In this document: positions 41,432-49,801 of the stretch, in pieces
Layout of the letters: every line of letters starts with the position of its first letter
How positions within the stretch are numbered: position 1 is the first letter of the stretch
The notes under the pieces: generated by a model
Seen by the model: only the letters and a program-made list of their open reading frames with translations
Told to the model about the DNA's origin: nothing
The model's database searches: none
From: Acidimicrobiaceae bacterium
GTDB lineage: Bacteria > Actinomycetota > Acidimicrobiia > Acidimicrobiales > Ilumatobacteraceae
Assembly (NCBI GenBank): GCA_947446815.1
Contig: CANFGT010000002.1
Span: forward strand, 186,001-250,000
Reading direction: 5' to 3'
Length of the DNA stretch: 64,000 nucleotides
Program-made: the position numbers and the translations under genes

Positions 41432-42073
41432 TCAGCGGTATGGCCGAAGAGCCTCGTGCACCTGTGCGAGAAGGGAAGTGACCATCGCTGCGTCATCAGG
41501 GTCGAGTGTAAGCAAGCGGTCGAAGGCCGCAGACTCAATGTCAATAGCGGGGTGCAACTTGTAACGCTGGTGCGGGGCAAGTTGGGGTGCCGGGGTGTTC
41601 AAACGAGCACAACCAGGGGCTTCGCGGTCGATCCAGCACTGAGCTGCGGTGCCAATGGCCTGGACAGTCCAGCCCGTTTCCAGGCGCACGGACCATGGGC
41701 CATCGGGGTCAATGCCATTGGTCATCGAGACGCTCGCGGGGGTTTCGCGAACGGGAACCTGCATACGCATGATGGGTCCGGAATGATCTAGGTGGTTCAC
41801 TTCGGCAATCACTGTGTCTTGTGGGACGGACAGGACCATCGGGTCATCCTGCATGCGATGAGACGCTTCGTATTGCGTCGGCGTGACAACTTCCCACACC
41901 CATGGACGACCACCAGTGTCGATGGCGGGAACGTTCATGCCGACCCATGCCACATCTAGCCCGGGCATCGTGACCCGTCGCCAAGAGAGTGCATCAACTT
42001 GCTCAGCAAGTGACCTCTTGACTCCGTCGACGAATGTTTGCACGGGTATTGATAGTGGCTTGTGGAGCACCAT
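41432..42073 (-). CDS. Hypothetical cytosolic protein
   Basis: 213 residues without signal peptide or membrane helix. It contains two Cys and many Pro and Trp residues, for example W-R-R-V-T-M-P-G-L-D-V-A-W-V and H-L-D-H-S-G-P-I-M-R-M. I recognise no family. It is 30 bases upstream of the coiled-coil protein gene on the same strand, so the two may be cotranscribed. Its start and the alpha/beta hydrolase start face away from each other, separated by about 36 bases. Confidence 0.55.
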   Translation of the reverse strand: MVLHKPLSIPVQTFVDGVKRSLAEQVDALSWRRVTMPGLDVAWVGMNVPAIDTGGRPWVWEVVTPTQYEASHRMQDDPMVLSVPQDTVIAEVNHLDHSGPIMRMQVPVRETPASVSMTNGIDPDGPWSVRLETGWTVQAIGTAAQCWIDREAPGCARLNTPAPQLAPHQRYKLHPAIDIESAAFDRLLTLDPDDAAMVTSLLAQVHEALRPYR

Positions 42074-42109
42074 GGATGGTGGATACCCACGAGATGGAAG
42101 AATGACATC

Positions 42110-42916
42110 GTGCCAATCTTTGAGCGTCCTGAGTTATCGATCAATTACGAGGTGACGGGCAGCGGTCCTCGCGTGTTGTACTTCAACGGATCTGGTGCAA
42201 CATTGAAGTCCGCTGCATTGTTCATTGGTGCGCTGGCGAAAACATGTGAAGTATTGGCACATGATCAACGGGGGCTTGGCGAAACGAGCATTCCCGAAGG
42301 TCCGTATTCAATGGCGCAATACGCAAACGATGCTGCTGCGCTTCTCGATCATGTTGGCTGGGAGACCTGCGCTGTTGTGGGCATGAGTTTTGGTGGAATG
42401 GTCGCGCAGGAATTTTCCGTGAGTTATCCACAGCGCGTTGAGAAGTTGGTTTTGTTGTGCACGTCAGCAGGCGGAGGTGCGGGATCGTCGTATCCGTTGC
42501 ATGAATTGGGTTCGTTGCCTGTCGATGAACGTGCTGCTCGCATCACCACCTTGACTGATAACCGCTTCACACCTGAATGGCTGGCATCACATCCGGATGA
42601 TGCGGCAATGCTGAGAATGCGCAATGAACAAGCTGCGGTTCCAAAGTCGAAAGAAACTGTGAAGGGCGAAGTATTGCAATTGGGCGCCCGCATCGGGCAT
42701 GACGTTGCAGACAGATTGCATCTCGTGACTGCACCAACTTTTGTGGCCGCGGGACGTTTCGATGGCATCGCCCCCGTGAATAATTCCGAAGAAATCGTCA
42801 AACGAATTCCTGATGCATCTATGTCGATTTACGAAGGCGGGCACATCTTTACCGCACAGGACCGTCGTGCTATCAGCGACATTCGCACTTTTTTAGCAAC
42901 GGGTGCACGGCCATGA
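42110..42916 (+). CDS. Alpha/beta hydrolase
   Basis: 268 residues from the GTG at 42110. An ATG at 42062 is possible, but it would overlap the divergent gene. The oxyanion strand is L-Y-F-N-G-S-G, the conserved D-Q-R-G-L-G-E-T-S lies near residue 50, and the nucleophile elbow is G-M-S-F-G-G-M-V-A-Q-E. The catalytic Asp is in G-R-F-D-G-I-A-P and the His in E-G-G-H-I-F. It is a probable esterase or C-C hydrolase. It overlaps the sulfatase gene by 4 bases, so the two are expected to work on one substrate pathway. Confidence 0.88.
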   Translation: MPIFERPELSINYEVTGSGPRVLYFNGSGATLKSAALFIGALAKTCEVLAHDQRGLGETSIPEGPYSMAQYANDAAALLDHVGWETCAVVGMSFGGMVAQEFSVSYPQRVEKLVLLCTSAGGGAGSSYPLHELGSLPVDERAARITTLTDNRFTPEWLASHPDDAAMLRMRNEQAAVPKSKETVKGEVLQLGARIGHDVADRLHLVTAPTFVAAGRFDGIAPVNNSEEIVKRIPDASMSIYEGGHIFTAQDRRAISDIRTFLATGARP

Positions 42917-44370
42917 AACTGAATGTTTTATTAATCACACTTGATCAGTTCCGCGGTGATTGTCTCTCTATCGCTGGACACCCAGTGGTGAAGACACCGA
43001 ACCTTGATCGATTGGCCCAACAGGGCGTGCGGTTTGCACGCCATTACAGCCAGGCGTCGCCATGCGGACCAGGTCGTGCATCGTTGTACACCGGCATGTA
43101 TCAAATGAATCATCGTGTTGTTGCTAACGGAACACCACTTGATGCGTCTTTCGACAATGTGGCATTGATGGCACGTCGTGCTGGTTATGCACCTGCTTTG
43201 TTTGGGTACACCGACCAATCCATTGATCCGCGAGTCACTGCGAGCCCTGATGATCCGCGATTGTCTACTTATGAAGGTGTTCTTCCAGGCTTTGATTGCG
43301 AGTTAGATCTCACGCAGCAATTCACCCCGTGGCGTGAATGGCTGCAGGCACAAGGGTTTAATACCGATATGGGCATTGGACGCTTGCTCTTCACAGAAAA
43401 TGAGCGACCTGTCGAGGCAAGTGTTTCCACTTTCTTGACCAATGAGCTGTTGTCGTGGATTGAGAAACAGGATCAAGGGTGGTTTGCTCACGCCAGTTTC
43501 ATTCGTCCGCATCCGCCATATTCCGCTGCCGGTGAATACAGCACGATGTACGACCCCAAAACAGTAGGTGACCCCATTGCAGTTGCAGAGAATGTGCATC
43601 CGTTCCATGAAATCATGCTCTCGCTGGATGGTACGAAGGCGCCGACCGACCCAGATGAACTTGCACAGATGCGCGCGCAGTACTTCGGCATGGTGAGCGA
43701 AGTGGATGCACAGCTTGGCCGTATCTGGGATGCATTAGAAACGTCGAGTCAATGGGAGAACACGGTCGTTCTTGTTACTGCGGACCATGCAGAGCTGCTC
43801 GGAGATCATGGACTCAAAGAAAAAGTGGGCTACTGGGAAACTAGCCAGCACATCGTTTCCATCATTCGTGATCCTCGACATACGGATACACATGGAAACG
43901 TTGTTGAGCACTTCACGGAAAATATTGACATCATGCCAACGTTGTGTGATGTGTTGGGCCAGCAAGTTCCTGCACAATGTGACGGTCTTCCTCTCACACC
44001 ATTCATTGAAGGCATTGAGCCGCCAATGTGGCGCGATGCTGCACATTGGGAATACGACTGGCGTTCATCTCTGATTCCTGTGTACCCGCATGACACACCG
44101 TGGAAACGTCATCTCGACACGATGAACCTGGCAGTGCGACGAAGCGAGTCGTATGCGTATGTGCAATTCGGCGATGGCGATTGGTTGTGTTTCGATATTG
44201 CTGCAGACCCGACGTGGCGTACAGAGACAAAAGATTCTGAAATTGTGATGCGTCAAGCGCAGGCAATGTTGCAGTGGCGCATGCGCAATACCAACAGAGA
44301 ACTCACAGGATTCTTGGCCCAAGATGGCGGAACTGGTCGATGGCCGACCAATATGTCGTGGCGCAGTTAG
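42913..44370 (+). CDS. Sulfatase family hydrolase
   Basis: 485 residues. The metal site begins with T-L-D-Q-F-R-G-D (about 9-16). The formylglycine signature is C51-G-P-G-R-A-S, a match to C-x-P-x-R. The second metal motif is V-T-A-D-H-A-E-L-L-G-D-H-G near residue 300. It has no signal peptide, so it may be cytosolic. The substrate is a sulfate ester or, in this fold, possibly a phosphonate. The formylglycine-generating enzyme is not in the window. It is coupled to the alpha/beta hydrolase. Confidence 0.9.
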   Translation: MKLNVLLITLDQFRGDCLSIAGHPVVKTPNLDRLAQQGVRFARHYSQASPCGPGRASLYTGMYQMNHRVVANGTPLDASFDNVALMARRAGYAPALFGYTDQSIDPRVTASPDDPRLSTYEGVLPGFDCELDLTQQFTPWREWLQAQGFNTDMGIGRLLFTENERPVEASVSTFLTNELLSWIEKQDQGWFAHASFIRPHPPYSAAGEYSTMYDPKTVGDPIAVAENVHPFHEIMLSLDGTKAPTDPDELAQMRAQYFGMVSEVDAQLGRIWDALETSSQWENTVVLVTADHAELLGDHGLKEKVGYWETSQHIVSIIRDPRHTDTHGNVVEHFTENIDIMPTLCDVLGQQVPAQCDGLPLTPFIEGIEPPMWRDAAHWEYDWRSSLIPVYPHDTPWKRHLDTMNLAVRRSESYAYVQFGDGDWLCFDIAADPTWRTETKDSEIVMRQAQAMLQWRMRNTNRELTGFLAQDGGTGRWPTNMSWRS

Positions 44371-44381
44371 TTAAGAAATAG

Positions 44382-45041
44382 CTAGTCGCGCCATTGGTCG
44401 ATGGAAGTCATCTCTTCGACCGGTGATCGTTTGATGGGTCCGTGGTTTCCCTTTGGATGGCCAAGTGGAACCATTGCATGCACGCCCCAACCGGTAGGGA
44501 ACTTCAAGATGTCTCGAAGTTCTGTTTCTCGATTACACACCAATGTTGTGAGAACTCCGCCAAGACCTTCTGCGCGTGCAGCAAGCAAGAAGTTTTGTAC
44601 GGCGGGGTACAGCGATGCACCGCCAACAACAGGGTGACGACCGAGACCTGCATCGGTGACGTAGAGCGCGGCCGGATCGTGAATGAACATTGCAAGTACT
44701 GGAACTTCAGCAAGTGATTCAGCAAGTCGAGTGCCGCCGGCATATGCCTCTCGGATTTGTGCAATGACGGCGGGCGGTTGGCCCTCAAATTGTGCAACGT
44801 TGAACTCGACGTACTTCTCCCATTCCTTGGCGTATAAGCGTCCTATTGCTTCTTTGATGACACGATCGCGAACTGCAATGATGCGCCATGGCTGACGGTT
44901 GCCACCGCTTGGTGCCCATACCGCGGCTTGCAAAATACGCGTGAGGACTTCTTCACTGACCGGTGCATCACTGATGCGGCGGATAGACCGCGTGGTGGAC
45001 AGAAATGCGTAGAGGTCATCTGCTGATGGAGAGGTCGTCAT
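44382..45041 (-). CDS. Nitroreductase family flavoprotein
   Basis: 219 residues. The N-terminus T-R-S-I-R-R-I-S-D-A-P-V-S and A-P-S-G-G-N-R-Q-P-W-R are the FMN-binding motifs. A later A-V-Q-N-F-L-L-A-A-R-A-E-G-L-G-G is the usual 'Q-N-x-x-L-A-A-x-x-x-G-x-x-x' segment, and G-H-P is near the end. It is an NAD(P)H-dependent reductase of nitro groups, quinones or related compounds. The gene is convergent with the sulfatase gene. Confidence 0.92.
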   Translation of the reverse strand: MTTSPSADDLYAFLSTTRSIRRISDAPVSEEVLTRILQAAVWAPSGGNRQPWRIIAVRDRVIKEAIGRLYAKEWEKYVEFNVAQFEGQPPAVIAQIREAYAGGTRLAESLAEVPVLAMFIHDPAALYVTDAGLGRHPVVGGASLYPAVQNFLLAARAEGLGGVLTTLVCNRETELRDILKFPTGWGVHAMVPLGHPKGNHGPIKRSPVEEMTSIDQWRD

Positions 45042-45083
45042 GAATGAAGTCTGCCACTCGGATGATGCACCATCGTGCGTTGT

Positions 45084-45563
45084 TTAGTTGCGACGGGTTG
45101 CTGTCGCCGGCCACGGCGACATTTCCAGGCCAACACCGGAGTACACCGAGTGCAATAACGCTGCGTACGAGACTGAAATATGAGCCCTGCAGAGCCTTGC
45201 TAACTCATCGCGAAAGAGAACTCCGTGAGATTCAGCGCCTACGACAACATGGGCTAGTTCATGGAGCAAGGTAGCCACTGTGGTGGATTGCCCTCGAACG
45301 CAGATGACATTTTCATCGATGTAGGTCAAGCCCAACGCCGCTTGGCTTTTGCGTGCAACGAGCACCTGCGGAACTTCAATGTCTTCTGTGTGGCAGATGA
45401 CAGTAAGAAAAGATGAAGCCTCTTTGGAAATCAGTTTTCGCGAACCGAGTTCGGTTTCAACAATGTCTTCGCATGCGTAAACCAATGCCTGTTCAGGACT
45501 ACATCTCTGATACTCGCCGGCGCGAAGCATTGCCGCATCAACGAATACGTGTAGTGGTGTCAC
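45084..45563 (-). CDS. Zincin-like protein with HExxH motif
   Basis: 159 residues. The motif L-L-H-E-L-A-H-V-V-V-G near residue 120 is the active site of zinc-dependent metalloproteases. A third ligand may be the His in E-S-H-G. There is no signal peptide. It fits the group of small SprT- or phage-type putative peptidases. It overlaps the DUF2786 gene by 4 bases, a pairing I have seen in actinobacteria and phages, but with no agreed function. The domain could equally be a structural zinc protein. Confidence 0.7.
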   Translation of the reverse strand: MTPLHVFVDAAMLRAGEYQRCSPEQALVYACEDIVETELGSRKLISKEASSFLTVICHTEDIEVPQVLVARKSQAALGLTYIDENVICVRGQSTTVATLLHELAHVVVGAESHGVLFRDELARLCRAHISVSYAALLHSVYSGVGLEMSPWPATATRRN

Positions 45564-46237
45564 CCAAGTTCTCCGCGAACGCCACTGGTAAATGAACGCC
45601 CGCCAGAAGAGAAGCCTCGACCAGCACTATGGCCACTGCTGTACGCGCCCGACGAACTATCTGAGTAGGAATAGCCTCCGGTTAGCCGCGGGCCGTTGAG
45701 CCGAAGTTCATCTTGTGCGCGCTTCATACGGTCGGCAAGAACAAGTCCAGAACCAGGAGTTTCGGCAATGAATTCTTTTTTCGATGTTGATAGGGCTTCT
45801 GATATTCCGCGTTGAAAACCATGCCACCATGAAGTGCGCCATGAACGATCACCGCGAGGGAGCAAACGTAAGCCCATCATGTCGGCTGCTCCGAACAATG
45901 TGTACGCCGCGGTGATGTCGTTGTCGCGACCATAGAGAACGACGACACATGCACCGTCTTCATCGTCGGTGCGATAACCAGCGCACGAGTGAGCCAAGCC
46001 AATGGCGTACAAGATGTTCTGACGGCGAACGCGGTATGGACCATGAACAGAAAAGCGACGCACCACGATTGTGTTGTCTTCTGGCTTTTTCGCATCGTCA
46101 ATGTCACTGCTTGATAACCCATGCTTCTGCATCAGTTTGGATGCCAATGCAAGTGCAGTCTCTGCTTCTGCCTGGGGTGTGTTGGGATGCTGCGCGAGCG
46201 TGAGGAGTGCCTGAATGCGGTCGCGTTGATCAGTCAT
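45560..46237 (-). CDS. DUF2786 domain protein
   Basis: 225 residues. Residues about 1-45 carry the DUF2786 pattern: I-Q-A-L-L-T-L-A-Q-H-P-N-T-P-Q-A-E-A-E-x-A-L and L-M-Q-K-H-G-L. A second domain follows with W-W-H-G-F-Q-R-G-I, and a Ser/Gly-rich tail (Y-S-D-S-S-S-G-A-Y-S-S-G-H-S-A-G). The role is unknown. Members often sit next to metalloprotease-like genes, as here. It is the first gene of the pair. Confidence 0.82.
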   Translation of the reverse strand: MTDQRDRIQALLTLAQHPNTPQAEAETALALASKLMQKHGLSSSDIDDAKKPEDNTIVVRRFSVHGPYRVRRQNILYAIGLAHSCAGYRTDDEDGACVVVLYGRDNDITAAYTLFGAADMMGLRLLPRGDRSWRTSWWHGFQRGISEALSTSKKEFIAETPGSGLVLADRMKRAQDELRLNGPRLTGGYSYSDSSSGAYSSGHSAGRGFSSGGRSFTSGVRGELG

Positions 46238-46262
46238 ATCGCGCAGAATAGACGCAGGGTGT

Positions 46263-47024
46263 CTAGTGGTTCAGAACGCTGGACAGGAACGAGCGAGTGC
46301 GTTCTTGTTGCGGAGCATTGATGACTTGAGAAGGTGGGCCTTCCTCAACAATCACGCCACCGTCCATGAAGACAACGCGAGTAGCAACATTCGATGCGAA
46401 TCCCATTTCATGGGTGACCACCAACATGGTCATGCCTTCTTCTGCAAGCCCCTTCATGACATTAAGAACATCACCCACAAGCTCAGGGTCAAGAGCGCTC
46501 GTTGCCTCATCGAACAACATGACATCAGGGTCCATGGCAAGCGCGCGTGCAATGGCAACGCGTTGCTGCTGACCACCGGATAGCTGTCCGGGGTATGCGT
46601 CGGCTTTTTCAGTAAGTCCGACACGAGCCAGAAGCTGCAGGCCTTTCATTGCGGCCTCGGCCTTGCTTCGCCCCAAAACTTTTCGTTGCGCAACACAGAT
46701 GTTTTCCAACGCCGTCATATGTGGGAACAAATTGAACTGCTGAAAGACCATTCCAATCTTTGAACGAGCCTCATCAATGTCGCAATCAATATGGGTGAGT
46801 TCGCGACCGAGGACAACGATGCTTCCGCCCGAGGGTTGCTCGAGCATGTTCACGCAACGTAGCAATGTGCTCTTGCCAGAACCAGAAGGGCCAATGATGC
46901 AAACAACTTCGCCACGCTGCACGTGAAGGTCAATTCCGCGCAGAACATGATTAGTACCGAATGACTTATTGAGATCGGTGACATTGACGACGTAGTCGTC
47001 GATAAGAATTGCTTCGCTGCTCAT
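46263..47024 (-). CDS. Polar amino-acid ABC transporter ATP-binding protein
   Basis: 253 residues. Walker A is G-P-S-G-S-G-K-S-T near residue 42, the Q-loop is F-Q-Q-F-N-L-F-P-H, the signature L-S-G-G-Q-Q-Q-R and Walker [14 protein letters not shown] follow, and the switch His is in V-T-H-E-M. The sequence is most like GlnQ/HisP-type subunits. It overlaps the permease gene by 4 bases and is the last of three genes binding protein, permease, ATPase. Confidence 0.94.
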   Translation of the reverse strand: MSSEAILIDDYVVNVTDLNKSFGTNHVLRGIDLHVQRGEVVCIIGPSGSGKSTLLRCVNMLEQPSGGSIVVLGRELTHIDCDIDEARSKIGMVFQQFNLFPHMTALENICVAQRKVLGRSKAEAAMKGLQLLARVGLTEKADAYPGQLSGGQQQRVAIARALAMDPDVMLFDEATSALDPELVGDVLNVMKGLAEEGMTMLVVTHEMGFASNVATRVVFMDGGVIVEEGPPSQVINAPQQERTRSFLSSVLNH

Positions 47025-47812
47025 TTGCCAGCCGCCTTTGCACGACGTTCCATGTATGCAACTAATTGTGTCAAGGGCAATGTCATTGCGAGATACACAA
47101 GACCAGCAACGATGAGTGGAGTTGCATTTGCAGAATGGTTCACACCGTCGCGACCGAATCGTGCGAGATCGCGAGTTGCGTCTGTAACGCCGAGCACCGA
47201 AATGAGAGATGTGTCTTTTATGAGAAGAACGAACTCATTTGTAAGTGGTGGAATAATGATTCGAAGTGCCTGCGGAATCACAATGGTGAACATGGCGCGT
47301 GGGTAGGACATTCCAAGCGAACGGGCTGCTTCCATTTGTCCTTTAGGAACAGCTTCGATACCGGCGCGAATGGTTTCTGCCATGTATGCGCTTGCAACAA
47401 GAGCTAAGGGAACAGCACCTTGCATGAACGGATTTGGCCACTGCCAGCCGGTGGCGATGGGAATACCGAACCCAAGAATCAGAAGAGTGACAAGAAGTGG
47501 AATGCCACGGAAGATTTCGATGTACGTGGCGGCGAGCCAACGATATGGGCGGATGGTGCTGAGACGCATCAACGCGAAGAGAAGACCAAAAGAGAGACCG
47601 CCAGCGAAACCAAGGACGGTGAAGATCACTGTGTTTTTGGCGGCACCAGTGAGGATGCGTGGGAATTGTTCTTTAACAATTGCCCAATCGAACATTGCTC
47701 GTTGAAGTTTTTGCCAATCGACGAAAAGAGCCACGGCAATGACAGCAACAACGCTGAGAACGTACACCGCATAACGGATGTACATCGCGCGTTGACGCTT
47801 AGAAATTGCCAT
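47021..47812 (-). CDS. Polar amino-acid ABC transporter permease
   Basis: 263 residues with a leading helix and about five more. The HisM/GlnP signature is visible: [22 protein letters not shown], and the EAA loop [18 protein letters not shown]. It also has V-L-L-I-K-D-T-S-L. It forms the channel of the uptake system with the ATPase (4-base overlap). It is 29 bases downstream of the binding-protein gene. Confidence 0.92.
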   Translation of the reverse strand: MAISKRQRAMYIRYAVYVLSVVAVIAVALFVDWQKLQRAMFDWAIVKEQFPRILTGAAKNTVIFTVLGFAGGLSFGLLFALMRLSTIRPYRWLAATYIEIFRGIPLLVTLLILGFGIPIATGWQWPNPFMQGAVPLALVASAYMAETIRAGIEAVPKGQMEAARSLGMSYPRAMFTIVIPQALRIIIPPLTNEFVLLIKDTSLISVLGVTDATRDLARFGRDGVNHSANATPLIVAGLVYLAMTLPLTQLVAYMERRAKAAGK

Positions 47813-47841
47813 GACCCTTTTCGTTTCCGACTAGTAGGGGA

Positions 47842-48627
47842 TCAGCCCTTGCCGAAGTACTTTGCGTAAATCGTGTCGTATCCGTCGCCAGCCTTGAGCT
47901 CTGCAAGGCCAGCATTGAGGATCTTCAACAATGCAACGTTGCCCTTTGCAACGGCAAAACCGTACTGCTCGGCTTCAGTATTGAACTTGACCGACACGGT
48001 TGAGGTTCCTTGCTTTACTGCACGGAATGCATTGATGGGGAAGTCCTGAAGAACTGCATCCACTTGATTTGATTCAAGTGCAAGGAACATTGCTGATGCA
48101 TCATCAAACGACTTGATTTTTGCCTTTGGTGCGTTTGCCTTTGCGTATTCCTCGCCGGTGGTGCCGGTCTGCACCGCAACTGTCTTGCCTGCAAGGGACT
48201 CAATGGTGTTCAGCGTGTCTTTGTCAGCGTTGCGAACAAGCAATGACTGGAACGAGTCGAAATATCCATCGGTGAAGTCGGCCTTCTGTGCACGCTCTTC
48301 AGTGATCGTGAGCGAGGATGCAACAACGTCGCAGGTGCCTGCTGCTGGTGCAAGCCAGATGCCGTCAAATGGTTGCACCGTGACGGAAAGTTCAAGCTTG
48401 TTTGCTTCTGCAATATTGCGCATGATGTCCATGTCAAAACCGGTCCAAGTTTTGTCTTCTGCCTGATACTCGAATGGTTCGTAGGGGGCGTCTGAACAAA
48501 CGGTGAGCTTTCCAGCCTTGACGAGCTTGAGGCCGCCATCTGATGTCTTGCTGTCGCTTCCGCCGCATGCTGCGACGACGAGTGAAAGTGCTGCAATTGC
48601 TGCAAACACACGGGTATTACGTGCCAT
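47842..48627 (-). CDS. Polar amino-acid ABC transporter substrate-binding lipoprotein
   Basis: 261 residues. The signal peptide ends with V-V-A-A-C-G-G, a lipobox with Cys21. The family 3 binding-protein fold is seen in C-S-D-A-P-Y-E-P-F-E-Y and F-D-M-D-I-M, then V-A-V-Q-T-G-T-T-G-E-E-Y-A and a late T-I-Y-A-K-Y-F. The ligand is probably a polar amino acid. It is tethered to the outer face of the membrane and delivers substrate to the permease and ATPase encoded downstream. Confidence 0.93.
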   Translation of the reverse strand: MARNTRVFAAIAALSLVVAACGGSDSKTSDGGLKLVKAGKLTVCSDAPYEPFEYQAEDKTWTGFDMDIMRNIAEANKLELSVTVQPFDGIWLAPAAGTCDVVASSLTITEERAQKADFTDGYFDSFQSLLVRNADKDTLNTIESLAGKTVAVQTGTTGEEYAKANAPKAKIKSFDDASAMFLALESNQVDAVLQDFPINAFRAVKQGTSTVSVKFNTEAEQYGFAVAKGNVALLKILNAGLAELKAGDGYDTIYAKYFGKG

Positions 48628-48690
48628 TGTGACTCCTTGAGAATGTCGATGAAATGGTGTGACAAACCCTAGACCACTGTGGGGACAGAC

Positions 48691-49230
48691 CTACCGCTGA
48701 CGACGGCGGGGGAATGCGGCGATGACTACAAGCACCGTGATGAAGATGGCAAGAACGTGAATTGTCTCGAAAACGGGGTGCACTTTGCTGTTGATGCGGT
48801 CAGTCACAAACGCGACGGCTTGTAGCGACACCAAGAGCCCACAGACGGACAGGGCGAAATAGGCGAGGCGAGGGGTGAGGGCTACGGCAACCCCGGCTAG
48901 GCCAAGAACCAGGCCAATCACTCCATCGCGTGTGAGGTGGGCAATGGATGTATCCGATCGTGGTCCCCAAAGTGGCGTCGCGCCAAAAATCCATGGAAGT
49001 GCGATCAGCACCTGTACTCCACCAATCACCAAAAGTGTGAGCCGAAGGAGGCCTCCGGGCTGCCGAAGAATGTCGAGTCGTGATGAAACCTGTTCCACCA
49101 TGTCATCTGCTGTCTCCGAGGCGCAGAGTGGACAGTTGAGTAGATGCGAGCGAGCAGCTACGACATCGTCCGCTTTGGCCAGCGGCTGCAGAACAAGTGT
49201 GCGCGCGCGCTCGCATGACATTGAAGACAT
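48691..49230 (-). CDS. Membrane anti-sigma factor with zinc-finger-like N-terminus
   Basis: About 179 residues from the ATG at 49230, which follows the sigma stop by one base. An ATG at 49242 is in frame. The N-terminus has C-E-R-A-R and S-H-L-L-N-C-P-L-C, the H-x3-C-x2-C of zinc-binding anti-sigma domains. Four membrane helices follow. It probably holds the ECF sigma at the membrane until a signal arrives. The multi-helix membrane part, in place of one helix and a sensor domain, is less common. Confidence 0.78.
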   Translation of the reverse strand: MSSMSCERARTLVLQPLAKADDVVAARSHLLNCPLCASETADDMVEQVSSRLDILRQPGGLLRLTLLVIGGVQVLIALPWIFGATPLWGPRSDTSIAHLTRDGVIGLVLGLAGVAVALTPRLAYFALSVCGLLVSLQAVAFVTDRINSKVHPVFETIHVLAIFITVLVVIAAFPRRRQR

Positions 49231-49231
49231 G

Positions 49232-49747
49232 TCAGATTGCAATCACATCGTCGAGTTGGCGTCCCAGTTGTTCGCGAGCTCGTGCAAGACGGGAGCGAAC
49301 AGTGCCGATGGGGATTTCAAGTGACTGCGCTGCAGATTCGTAGTCGAAACCAAGAATTGCGCACAACACAACGACTTCACGTTGTGGAAGCGGAAGTTCA
49401 CGCACCATTTCGTAGATCGCAGTGGATGCAAAATGATCACGGATCTCTATGACGTTTTCCGGAAGCTGTTCGTGCACTTTCTGCTTTCTTGCCATGTCAA
49501 TGACAACACGACGACAGATGGTGATGAGCCACGAGATGGCAGAGGATTCATTGCGGAAAGTGGGCCAATAACGCCATGCGCGAATAAAAGTTTCCTGCAC
49601 GGCTTCTTCAGCAACATGAGGATTAGAAGTGATGGAAAGAGCGAAGGCGGTGACGCCCTTGATGTTCTCGCGCATCATTGCGTCGAAATCACTTTCCCTT
49701 ACTTTTCTCACATTCTCAGTCTGCCATTGAAAGTCATTCGCGGTCAC
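49232..49747 (-). CDS. ECF sigma factor
   Basis: 171 residues. Region 2 (A-E-E-A-V-Q-E-T-F-I-R-A-W-R-Y-W and F-R-N-E-S-S-A-I-S-W-L-I-T-I-C-R-R) and region 4 (L-P-L-P-Q-R-E-V-V-V-L-C-A-I-L-G-F-D-Y-E-S-A-A, I-P-I-G-T-V-R-S-R-L-A-R-A-R) are complete. No region 3. The anti-sigma gene begins one base after its stop, typical of a coupled regulatory pair. It is divergent from the acyltransferase gene, whose promoter it may control. Confidence 0.93.
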   Translation of the reverse strand: MTANDFQWQTENVRKVRESDFDAMMRENIKGVTAFALSITSNPHVAEEAVQETFIRAWRYWPTFRNESSAISWLITICRRVVIDMARKQKVHEQLPENVIEIRDHFASTAIYEMVRELPLPQREVVVLCAILGFDYESAAQSLEIPIGTVRSRLARAREQLGRQLDDVIAI

Positions 49748-49801
49748 ATATTTGAGGCACGTGGCTCATGTTGAGTACTTAGGCAAGCCATACTCGTAGA
49801 G

